Assembly: GCA_016187365.1 (NCBI GenBank)
Contig: JACPJX010000076.1
Location: forward strand, 1-10,714
Source: Candidatus Aenigmatarchaeota archaeon
GTDB taxonomy: Archaea > Aenigmatarchaeota > Aenigmatarchaeia > GW2011-AR5
DNA: 10,714 nucleotides
Direction of reading: 5' to 3'
The notes under the pieces were generated by a model, which worked only from the letters and a program-made list of their open reading frames with translations, did not search any database and was not told the origin of the DNA. A program made the position numbers and the translations under genes. How positions within the stretch are numbered: position 1 is the stretch's first letter; each line of letters begins with the position of its first letter. Below are positions 1 to 5,707 of this stretch, piece by piece.

Positions 1-1
1 G

Positions 2-1252
2 ACGCCAAGAATTATAACCCCAGACGAATTTGCTTATCAGGTCCAGGCGGCGCAGAATAATATGTCTGAAACCGCCGCGAAATTATACAGGGACTATGCA
101 GACAGGCTATTCAGGGAGTCTAAGGAGCGGATTTTCGGCATCGCCACAAACGGGGCCCGGCAGCAGCTTGAAATGGAGACAACAGGAGCCTACAGGGCAT
201 TCGCTGATTTCGTTGATGGAGACCTCAAAAAGGCTTCCGCACGCGTCCTGGAAATAATGAAGCGCGTTGAAAGGGGACATCTGCCCCTCTGGCCTATTCT
301 AGAAACTTTTGTCGGTTCCGGAGAGAGGTATAAGCATCTCGGGGAGGTCGCCACCGGTTCTGTGGCTTTCGGTACCAAGATCGGCATGAAGGACGACGAG
401 CTGGAAAGGGCTGCCGTTGCCGGGGTGCTGCATGAAATAGGCAGGGTTGCAGCCTCCAAGGTAGCAGGTAGGGTTGCAGCCTCCAATGTAAGCGATGCTG
501 TGAGAAGGGAAACACTGAAAAAACTGCCGTTTGTCCTGACCTACAAGATACTTCAGGGCCTGGATCAAGACACAGCCCTCGATACTTTTGCATCGCAGCT
601 GAGATATGATGGGAGGGTGGAAAAGAACGCGAAAGACCCGTTTATATACCCGTTCAACGGAAAATTCATCGTCGCCGGCCCGAGGTACATAGGCGGGGAC
701 AGATTCAGGAAGGACTACACTGCATACGGTGTTAAAATAAATCCTATAGGCGTTTCTTCGTCGGTCGTCGCCTTTGTGGACAGGCTGCTGACAGAACGTG
801 ATACGGAAAAACTTCTAGACAGGCTTGGCAGCGACCCGGATGTCGTTGACCCAGGCATCCTATTCCAGTTTGTCTCGCACACAAATTTCCTCCCGAAAGG
901 AACAACCGTGGAACTGCAGGCCACCGAGAGAACGGGAGATGGGGATAATATTTCCGGATACCATGGAGTCGTGCTCGAAAGCGGCGGGGATTATCATATT
1001 GCCGTTTTTTCGGATAATTATGGAAGCCCTCTCATAGAACCAGAAGGAAGTCCGAGAGAAATCAGGGAAATCCTCAAAGGAACTAGTAGGAGAAATGGTG
1101 AAGGACCCCGATACGAGGATGGCCATATAAAATACATAGCGGCGTCTGATGGCATACCAAGAGGCGTTGGTTACGAAAAGGCTGGCGTGGAGCCGTACCT
1201 TTACAGGTTATGGTCCGAGAGAATCGGGAGACTTCTGAGCAGATCAGAATAG
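2..1252 (+). CDS. Degenerate HD-GYP-like domain protein (5' end outside window)
   Basis: The frame is open to the left edge of the window and the 20 codons before the first ATG (62) read as plausible protein. There is no TATA box or Shine-Dalgarno before 62, so the gene probably starts outside. Counting from that ATG, residues ~90-130 resemble an HD-GYP phosphodiesterase: a YKHLGEVA segment for the first metal histidine, then VLHEIGR (H124, E125) where the family has HDIGK. A later LRYDGRV sits where HHExxDGxGYP is expected but lacks the histidines and the GYP. The C-terminal third (FLPKGTTVEL, then HGVVLESGGDYHI) matches the small beta-rich tail seen after HD-GYP domains. With HD changed to HE and later ligands missing, catalysis is doubtful and a binding or scaffold role is possible. 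A 27-base tandem duplication follows the HE motif. The family call is by eye; the fold could be another HD-superfamily branch. Confidence 0.55.
   Translation, partial: TPRIITPDEFAYQVQAAQNNMSETAAKLYRDYADRLFRESKERIFGIATNGARQQLEMETTGAYRAFADFVDGDLKKASARVLEIMKRVERGHLPLWPILETFVGSGERYKHLGEVATGSVAFGTKIGMKDDELERAAVAGVLHEIGRVAASKVAGRVAASNVSDAVRRETLKKLPFVLTYKILQGLDQDTALDTFASQLRYDGRVEKNAKDPFIYPFNGKFIVAGPRYIGGDRFRKDYTAYGVKINPIGVSSSVVAFVDRLLTERDTEKLLDRLGSDPDVVDPGILFQFVSHTNFLPKGTTVELQATERTGDGDNISGYHGVVLESGGDYHIAVFSDNYGSPLIEPEGSPREIREILKGTSRRNGEGPRYEDGHIKYIAASDGIPRGVGYEKAGVEPYLYRLWSERIGRLLSRSE
443..496 (+). repeat. 27-bp in-frame tandem duplication inside the HD-GYP-like gene
   Basis: Two adjacent 27-base units (443-469 and 470-496) share the identical 17-base start AGGGTTGCAGCCTCCAA and then diverge slightly. 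They encode the nine-residue repeat RVAASKVAG / RVAASNVSD immediately after the HEIG motif. The unit length keeps the reading frame. The near identity suggests a recent slippage duplication. Confidence 0.85.
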
Positions 1253-1263
1253 CCCCGCCAGGA

Positions 1264-1294
1264 AAATCGGCCTGCGAGCTTGGCTCGCAATGCT
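1264..1294 (-). other. tRNA-Gln intron 2 (31 nt, T-loop position 59/60)
   Basis: The intron forms a 7-bp hairpin TGCGAGC-CAA-GCTCGCA, extended by GC/GC beyond a small internal loop. The central helix is TTCG (T-loop exon) with CGAT (intron), three of four pairs. Bulges AAA (5') and TTT (3') give cuts that restore loop TTCGAAT. A T-loop intron is non-canonical and implies a splicing endonuclease with relaxed site choice. Confidence 0.85.
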
Positions 1295-1315
1295 TTCGAA
1301 CCTGGATCCGAAGCT

Positions 1316-1354
1316 TTCTATAAACTCTCCTTCATAGCCATCCGGAAAAGTTTA
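1316..1354 (-). other. tRNA-Gln intron 1 (39 nt, position 37/38)
   Basis: The intron starts TAAACT and ends AGTTTATAGAA. TAAACT pairs with AGTTTA as the intronic helix. The 5' bulge is GGT (cut after the second G) and the 3' bulge is AAA (cut after the second A). The central helix CTTT/ATAG makes three of four pairs. This is a slightly relaxed bulge-helix-bulge at the standard archaeal position, as cut by the tRNA splicing endonuclease. Confidence 0.85.
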
Positions 1355-1413
1355 CCAAAGGCTTCTATGCTTGCCGTTACACCACGGGGCTGTATTCTGT
1401 GATTTGTTCCCAA

Positions 1414-1423
1414 GAATTATAAA
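1414..1423 (-). promoter_or_regulatory. TATA box of tRNA-Gln
   Basis: The minus strand reads TTTATAATTC here, centred about 27 bases upstream of the first tRNA base (1391). The intergenic stretch 1392-1499 therefore holds two divergent promoters, this one and that of thrS. Confidence 0.65.
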
Positions 1424-1468
1424 GGAAATCCGGGCGATTTCCGCGTTTCTGTAATTGAAATATATTTT

Positions 1469-1478
1469 GATTTAAATC
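1469..1478 (+). promoter_or_regulatory. TATA box of thrS
   Basis: GATTTAAATC is centred about 26 bases before the thrS ATG at 1500, inside an AT-rich stretch. No Shine-Dalgarno lies between it and the ATG, so the mRNA is probably leaderless. Confidence 0.6.
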
Positions 1479-1499
1479 TGCATTAATTTAATTATCCTC

Positions 1500-3659
1500 A
1501 TGAGACTGCTCCTGCTGCACTGCAACTGGGTCGAATACGAGCCGCTTGAAAAGGAGATAAAGGAAGCCGAGGACTCTGAAAGGAAAAAAATAAGGTATAC
1601 CGACGTTCTCCTGCTTCTCACAAGCATTGAAACAGGCGACACGAAGGCGGTTGCGGGGCATGCCATGAAGGAAATCAACGATTTTCTCCAGAGAATAGGG
1701 TGCAATTCAGTTCTGATATACCCGTTCGCCCACATAAGCTCCAGCCTTGCGAAGCCGCGTGATGCGCTCGATGCGATAAAGGCCATGGAAACCGAAGCGA
1801 AAGAACTCGGCATAACGGTATTCAGGGCGCCGTTCGGCTGGAACAAGAAGCTTGCGCTGGACATAAAAGGCCATCCCCTTGCGGAGCAGTCGAAGACGTT
1901 CACGGCAGGGATGCAGGAAGAGCACGGCGAAGACCTTGCAGTCCTGACATTTGAGGCCAGGAAACAGGACGAAATCCTGTGGTATTCCGGCGCGATGCTG
2001 CTGGCGGCGGCAGTGAAGAGCCTTTATCCGGATGTGAAACTGGGCGGCGGCATGCCGACAGACGACGGCTTCTACTACGACTTTGACGGCAGGCACTTCT
2101 CGGAGAACGATTTCGAGAAGATAGAGAAGGAGATGAACGATATCGCAAAGAAGGGAATATTTTTCGAGAGAAAGTCCGTCAGCAGGGAAAAGGCCATGGA
2201 GATGCTTGACGGGGAAAAATACAAGATCGACCTCATAGGCAGGGCCGAAGGCGGGAAGATAGGCATAGTCAGTCTCGGGAATTTCCACGACATTTCAAAG
2301 GGCGCTTTTCTCGAGAGCACGGGAAAAATAGGCGCCGTGAAACTCATGAAAACAGGCGGCGCGTTCTGGCTCGGCAACTCGAGGAACCCGATGCTGCAGA
2401 GGATACACGGGATATGTTTCGCAACGAAGAAGGAGATGCAGGAATATCTGGAAATGAGGAAGAAGGCCGAGGAGATAGACCACAGGAAGCTCGGCAAAGC
2501 CCTTGATTTGTTCAGCTTCCATGAAGAGGCGCCCGGCATGGCGTTCATGCATCCCAAAGGCACGCTCATAAAGAACCTTCTCCTTGACTTCTGGAGAAAA
2601 GAGCACCAGAAGCGCGGCTACCATGAAATAAGCACACCCATAATAATGAACAGGACTTTGTGGGAAAAGAGCGGCCACTGGGAGCAATACAAGGGGAACA
2701 TGTATTTCACCGACATCGACAACCAGGAGTTCGCGGTGAAGCCCATGAACTGTCCCGGCGCAATACTCACATACAAATCTACAAACAGGAGCTACAAAGA
2801 TTTGCCCCTGAGGCTGGCGGAGATAGGGCTCGTCCACAGGCACGAGCTTTCCGGCGTCCTTTCAGGGCTTTTCAGGGTGCGCAGCTTCAGCCAGGACGAC
2901 GCCCACATCTTCGTGACGCCGGAGCAGATAGAAGATGAAGTCTCGAAAGTCATAGAAATGATAGAGTTTTTCTACAAAACGTTCGGGTTCGAATACCACA
3001 TGGAACTTTCGACGAAGCCGGAAAATTCCATAGGCAGCGATGAGATGTGGAAAAAAGGAGAATCAATACTGAAGAGCATTCTCGACAAGAGAAAAATAAA
3101 ATACAGGATAAATCCGGGAGATGGCGCGTTCTACGGGCCGAAGATAGACTTCCACATAAAGGATGCCATAGGCAGGACGTGGCAGTGCGCCACATGCCAG
3201 CTGGACTTCTTCATGCCCGAGCGTTTCAATTTGGAATATGCAGGCCAGGATGGGAAGCTGCACAGGCCTGTCATGATACACAGGGTCCTGTACGGGGCGA
3301 TAGAGAGGTTCATGGGGATACTGATAGAGCACTATGCAGGCGCGTTCCCGCTGTGGCTTGCGCCGGTGCAGTGCACTGTCCTGCCGATAACCGACAGGAA
3401 CGTAGGATACGCGGAAAGCGTCAGAAAGAAGTTTGAAGAGAAAAACTTCCGCGTTTCCCTTGACGCGGGCTCGAAGACGCTGCAGTACAAGATACGCGAG
3501 GCGCAACTGCAGAAAGTTCCATATATGCTCATAGCCGGAGACAAGGAGCAGAATGCCGGAACGATAGCCGTCCGCGGCAGGGACGGCAAGACGGCGTACG
3601 GCGCCGCCGTGGAAGATTTCGCCGCGCAGATGACGAAGGAAATAGAAAATAAAAAATGA
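1500..3659 (+). CDS. thrS: Threonyl-tRNA synthetase, chimera of archaeal editing domain and bacterial-type core
   Basis: It charges tRNA-Thr with threonine in the cytoplasm (719 residues). Residues 1-140 (MRLLLLHCNW, YPFAHISSSLAKP, FRAPFGWNKK, KGHPLAEQSK) match the archaeal D-Tyr-deacylase-like editing domain that removes mischarged serine, including the lysine of the GxxK segment. Residues ~150-310 match the bacterial N2 editing domain, but its four key residues are gone: by alignment to E. coli, H73 is Y162, H77 is M166, C182 is S266 and H186 is F270. The catalytic core follows (~320-620): LWEKSGHW, KPMNCPG, HRHELSG and DDAHIF, with presumed zinc ligands C418, H469 and H594 and motif-2 R447. 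An anticodon-binding domain ends the protein. The bacterial N-terminal TGS domain is absent. A plausible reading is that the archaeal domain took over proofreading and the N2 domain kept only a structural role. Confidence 0.96.
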   Translation: MRLLLLHCNWVEYEPLEKEIKEAEDSERKKIRYTDVLLLLTSIETGDTKAVAGHAMKEINDFLQRIGCNSVLIYPFAHISSSLAKPRDALDAIKAMETEAKELGITVFRAPFGWNKKLALDIKGHPLAEQSKTFTAGMQEEHGEDLAVLTFEARKQDEILWYSGAMLLAAAVKSLYPDVKLGGGMPTDDGFYYDFDGRHFSENDFEKIEKEMNDIAKKGIFFERKSVSREKAMEMLDGEKYKIDLIGRAEGGKIGIVSLGNFHDISKGAFLESTGKIGAVKLMKTGGAFWLGNSRNPMLQRIHGICFATKKEMQEYLEMRKKAEEIDHRKLGKALDLFSFHEEAPGMAFMHPKGTLIKNLLLDFWRKEHQKRGYHEISTPIIMNRTLWEKSGHWEQYKGNMYFTDIDNQEFAVKPMNCPGAILTYKSTNRSYKDLPLRLAEIGLVHRHELSGVLSGLFRVRSFSQDDAHIFVTPEQIEDEVSKVIEMIEFFYKTFGFEYHMELSTKPENSIGSDEMWKKGESILKSILDKRKIKYRINPGDGAFYGPKIDFHIKDAIGRTWQCATCQLDFFMPERFNLEYAGQDGKLHRPVMIHRVLYGAIERFMGILIEHYAGAFPLWLAPVQCTVLPITDRNVGYAESVRKKFEEKNFRVSLDAGSKTLQYKIREAQLQKVPYMLIAGDKEQNAGTIAVRGRDGKTAYGAAVEDFAAQMTKEIENKK

Positions 3660-3842
3660 TCACTGACCCGAGATTTCATCCGCATAGCTCTGTGCAAGCT
3701 CCAGCGTCCCATCCGGCCTCTCTGCGTATTCATGCCTCTGGTTGCGTCTGCCATATACATGCAGGCCTTCATGGGTTGTTCCAAAATAGGCGAAAATTTC
3801 ATCCAATTGCTCTCCTGTTGCGACAACTGGAAATCTCCTCAT
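3660..3842 (-). CDS. Small unknown protein, second of an overlapping pair
   Basis: This 60-residue ORF starts MRRFPVVATG and ends DEISGQ. Its ATG (3842-3840) shares one base with the TGA of the gene before it (TGATG), implying translational coupling; a TTG one codon earlier is an alternative start. Its own TGA abuts the thrS TGA with no gap. The sequence is soluble, mixed charged and aromatic, with no signal peptide or membrane helix. I do not recognise a family. The pair could be a small toxin-antitoxin-like module, or the two pieces could be one gene broken by a frameshift; neither can be settled here. Confidence 0.5.
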   Translation of the reverse strand: MRRFPVVATGEQLDEIFAYFGTTHEGLHVYGRRNQRHEYAERPDGTLELAQSYADEISGQ

Positions 3843-4033
3843 CAAACCACATCTCCATATGTAAGGCAGAAGAGGCGCCTTCCGCCATCTTCAACTACAT
3901 AAATGTGAGACGATACATCGCCTTGCCTTCTGTATTCTTCGAGGCCTGAGAAAGTTCTTTTAACAAACTGAAGACCAACTCTTCTTAGTTCATCGATAGT
4001 TCCAGACTTCGGAATTTCCAGCACATCTGCCAC
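3842..4033 (-). CDS. Small unknown protein, first of an overlapping pair
   Basis: A 63-residue ORF with a GTG start (MADVLEIPKSGTIDELRRVG...). Upstream on the minus strand is a GAGG ten bases from the GTG and TATA-like stretches ATTATAATATG (4050-4060) and CTATATATTC (4068-4077). An in-frame TGA lies just upstream, which limits the start. The C-terminal part (SSHIYVVEDGGRRLFCLTYG) looks like a short beta hairpin region. No family is recognised. It is divergent from the Lrp-type gene, so that regulator could also influence it, and it runs directly into the next small gene. Confidence 0.5.
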   Translation of the reverse strand: MADVLEIPKSGTIDELRRVGLQFVKRTFSGLEEYRRQGDVSSHIYVVEDGGRRLFCLTYGDVV

Positions 4034-4182
4034 AAAAAATCATCCTCTTCATATTATAATCTTTAATGAATATATAGAAAATACATGTTTTGATAAACTT
4101 CTGTATATAAAATACAATTATTTTAAATATTTGTTCAATAAATAATGAAATTATTGCTTATAACTGAACAAATGGCGAGACG
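4034..4182. promoter_or_regulatory. Divergent AT-rich promoter region with nested inverted repeats (probable Lrp operator)
   Basis: This region drives the small gene pair leftward and the Lrp-type gene rightward. ATTTGTTCA (4129-4137) and TGAACAAAT (4165-4173) form a perfect 9-bp inverted repeat with a 27-base spacer. The spacer contains AATAAT-GAA-ATTATT (4141-4155) and the likely TATA box GCTTATAAC (4156-4164), about 23 bases before the ATG at 4183. Repeats bracketing the TATA box suggest autorepression. Confidence 0.6.
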
Positions 4183-4623
4183 ATGGACGAAACCGACAAG
4201 AAAATTCTCAATCTTTTGCTTGAGAATTCAAAGCTTTCCTACAGGAAGATAGCACAGCGCCTTGGAATCAGCACCGCAACTGTTATGAACAGGGTGAATG
4301 CACTGAAAAAGGAAAGCATAATAAAGAAATATACGGCAAGACTTGATTACGAAAAAGCCGGATACGATATCAGCGTCATGATTGACGTAAGAGTGTCCAA
4401 GGGGAAACTCCTTGAAGTGGAAAATCATATAGCGTCATTCCCCAGTGTCAGCGCCGTATATGACACGACCGGCCATTTCGACGCGGTAATCCTCGCAAGC
4501 TTCAAAAACAGAAAAAATCTCGACGAATTCCTCAAGAAAATACAGACATTTGACTTCGTGGAGCACACGGAAACCCGCCTCATTCTGAACAAGGTAAAGG
4601 AAGATTTCATAAAAGTCGGATGA
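4183..4623 (+). CDS. Lrp/AsnC-family transcriptional regulator
   Basis: A 146-residue protein of standard family length. Residues 1-60 form the winged helix-turn-helix: MDETDKKILNLLLENSKLSY opens it and the recognition helix lies in GISTATVMNRVNALKKESII. Residues ~65-140 form the RAM domain, with SVMIDVRVSKGK, the DTTGHFDAVILASF strand pair and a final ETRLILNKVKEDF strand. Such proteins form octameric or dimeric discs that bind DNA near promoters and respond to amino acids. The ATG at 4183 is chosen for its fit to the HTH start and to the TATA box. An ATG at 4172 is in another frame. The inverted repeat around its own promoter is the best candidate target. The effector is not predictable from sequence. 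Confidence 0.93.
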   Translation: MDETDKKILNLLLENSKLSYRKIAQRLGISTATVMNRVNALKKESIIKKYTARLDYEKAGYDISVMIDVRVSKGKLLEVENHIASFPSVSAVYDTTGHFDAVILASFKNRKNLDEFLKKIQTFDFVEHTETRLILNKVKEDFIKVG

Positions 4624-4624
4624 C

Positions 4625-4635
4625 TATATATTTAA
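4625..4635 (+). promoter_or_regulatory. TATA box of the DedA/VTT gene
   Basis: TATATATTTAAG-type sequence begins two bases after the lrp stop and is centred about 28 bases before the ATG at 4658. The membrane protein gene therefore seems to have its own leaderless promoter and may also be reached by read-through from lrp. Confidence 0.5.
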
Positions 4636-4657
4636 GCGGCAAAGACAGATTATTCAA

Positions 4658-5380
4658 ATGGTTCTTTCCGGATATCTCGCAGGGCTCATCGCGTGGGTAT
4701 TCGAATTCGTGAGGGAGTACGGCGCATGGAGCGTCTTCGGCGTCGTCATCCTCGAAGAGGTGTTCGTGCCGATACCATCGCCGCTCGTGATAATGGGCGC
4801 CAGTTTCATCCTCGTGCCTGCCGGGATATCCGTATGGGAGGCTCTGTGGCGGATAACGCTCCTCATAGTCATACCGGCGTCCGTGGCGTCGACAATAGGC
4901 TCGTTCTTCACGTACGGCATCGGCTATTACGGCGGGAAGCCCCTGATAAACAGGTTCCACCGGTTCCTCGGCATGTCATGGGACGATGTCCGGAGGCAGG
5001 AGAAGAAACTTGAAAAGGGGAAAAAAGTCTGGACGACGATAATAATATTCAGGGCGATACCTTTCTTCCCCATATCGCTCGTGTCGGTGGCTGCAGGCGT
5101 GCTCCGGTTGTCGAAGAAGAAATACGCGCTGGCGACTTTCATAGGCTCGGTGCCGCGCGTCTTCGTGCTGGGCTTCCTCGGCTGGTACTTCGGCAGCGCC
5201 TATGTAAGCATAGCAACGCAGTTCAACATACTGGAAAACATCCTGATAATTGTCGTGCTGGGGCTCATCGCGTTCCTTCTCTACAGGTTCAGGCACCACA
5301 TGAGGCGCCACACAAAAAGGATAATAAAACACGCTTCGGGGCACTATAAAACCGCAAAGTCCCGGCTGACTACTTCATAA
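4658..5380 (+). CDS. DedA/VTT-family integral membrane protein
   Basis: A 240-residue membrane protein. Segment EEVFVPIPSP (33-42) matches the acidic/proline re-entrant motif of DedA (SNARE-associated/VTT) proteins. YGIGYYGGKP (86-95) and FRAIPFFPIS (131-140) followed by AAGVLRLS match the conserved glycine and arginine-proline motifs, with R132 as the key arginine. Hydrophobic segments lie at about 7-30, 42-56, 64-90, 125-148, 158-180 and 190-210. The tail is rich in Arg, Lys and His and should be cytoplasmic. Family members are linked to lipid scrambling, proton-coupled transport and membrane homeostasis; the substrate here is unknown. The last 11 bases overlap the convergent coiled-coil gene. 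Confidence 0.88.
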   Translation: MVLSGYLAGLIAWVFEFVREYGAWSVFGVVILEEVFVPIPSPLVIMGASFILVPAGISVWEALWRITLLIVIPASVASTIGSFFTYGIGYYGGKPLINRFHRFLGMSWDDVRRQEKKLEKGKKVWTTIIIFRAIPFFPISLVSVAAGVLRLSKKKYALATFIGSVPRVFVLGFLGWYFGSAYVSIATQFNILENILIIVVLGLIAFLLYRFRHHMRRHTKRIIKHASGHYKTAKSRLTTS

Positions 5381-5585
5381 GCCCCAGCAAAGTCGCCTGC
5401 TTCTCCTTTCTCTGCTCCTGCGGCGAAAAATACGCCCTCAAAACGTCGGAGTCCCTATGGAGCTTGTTCCGGACGCCCACCAGATGCAGGACGCGCGACT
5501 GGAGTTTTTCGAGCTCCTCGTCTATGCGACGCATTTCGTTCTCCATCTTCAGGATCTCGCCCTGCATCTCCTCGTCGAGGGACAT
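5370..5585 (-). CDS. Short coiled-coil protein of unknown function
   Basis: A 71-residue ORF starting MSLDEEMQGE. Residues ~5-45 (EILKMENEMRRIDEELEKLQ) carry heptad-like hydrophobic spacing with dense charge, so a two-stranded coiled coil is likely; the rest is basic and Gln-rich. No family is recognised. It overlaps the end of the DedA gene tail to tail by 11 bases. It lies downstream of elp3 on the same strand, after a T-rich tract, and a perfect hairpin sits 49 bases before its start. Expression from its own promoter near 5660-5671 is likely but not certain. Confidence 0.6.
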   Translation of the reverse strand: MSLDEEMQGEILKMENEMRRIDEELEKLQSRVLHLVGVRNKLHRDSDVLRAYFSPQEQRKEKQATLLGLMK

Positions 5586-5633
5586 AAGAATGAATTATGT
5601 TGAATGGAATTCTTCTGAATTTCATTAACATCT

Positions 5634-5655
5634 CAAAGGAGTTTTCACTCCTTTG
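5634..5655. promoter_or_regulatory. Perfect 9-bp palindrome upstream of the coiled-coil gene
   Basis: CAAAGGAGT (5634-5642) and ACTCCTTTG (5647-5655) are separated by TTTC. No T-run follows on either strand, so it is not an obvious intrinsic terminator. A TATA-like CCATAATTAAGT lies at 5660-5671 on the minus strand; initiation 26 bases later would fall inside the palindrome, which suits a repressor operator. Its AAAGGAG also resembles a Shine-Dalgarno. Confidence 0.5.
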
Positions 5656-5677
5656 CAGATACTTAATTATGGACGGC

Positions 5678-5690
5678 AAAAAATAAGAAA
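5678..5690 (-). terminator. T-rich terminator after elp3
   Basis: The minus strand reads TTTCTTATTTTTT about 18-30 bases past the elp3 stop. T-rich tracts without a hairpin are the usual archaeal termination signal. Confidence 0.55.
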
Positions 5691-5707
5691 CTGAATTCCG
5701 GCCGGAT

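Larger units (their letters stand above)
1250..1391 (-). tRNA. tRNA-Gln (anticodon TTG) with two introns (anticodon loop and T-loop)
   Basis: On the minus strand the acceptor arms AGCCCCG (1385-1391) and CGGGGCT (1251-1257) pair perfectly. D arm GTGT/GCAT has a G18-G19 D-loop. Anticodon stem GAAGC/GCTTC holds loop CTTTGGA with anticodon TTG at 1356-1358. T-stem is CCAGG/CCTGG. Two insertions interrupt it: 39 nt at the canonical 37/38 site (1316-1354) and 31 nt between T-loop positions 59 and 60 (1264-1294). Removing both leaves a 72-nt tRNA with a textbook T-loop TTCGAAT and discriminator A (1250). Both insertions fold as bulge-helix-bulge sites with 3-nt bulges at the predicted cuts. CCA is not encoded, so the CCA-adding enzyme must supply it. 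The 3' end overlaps the last three bases of the convergent HD-GYP-like gene. Sequence and length beyond position 37 would confuse simple tRNA searches. Confidence 0.93.

Noticed and set aside
62..64. ATG at 62 as the true start of the HD-GYP-like gene
   Set aside because: No TATA box or ribosome binding site precedes it and the frame is open to the window edge with protein-like codons, so an earlier start outside the window is more likely.
1707..2288. 193-codon open frame on the minus strand
   Set aside because: Shadow of thrS; residue composition is unlike a protein family and no promoter is visible.
5455..5679. 74-codon frame on the minus strand over the palindrome
   Set aside because: It overlaps the coiled-coil gene in another frame, is Arg/Pro rich at its end as in shadow frames, and lacks start signals.
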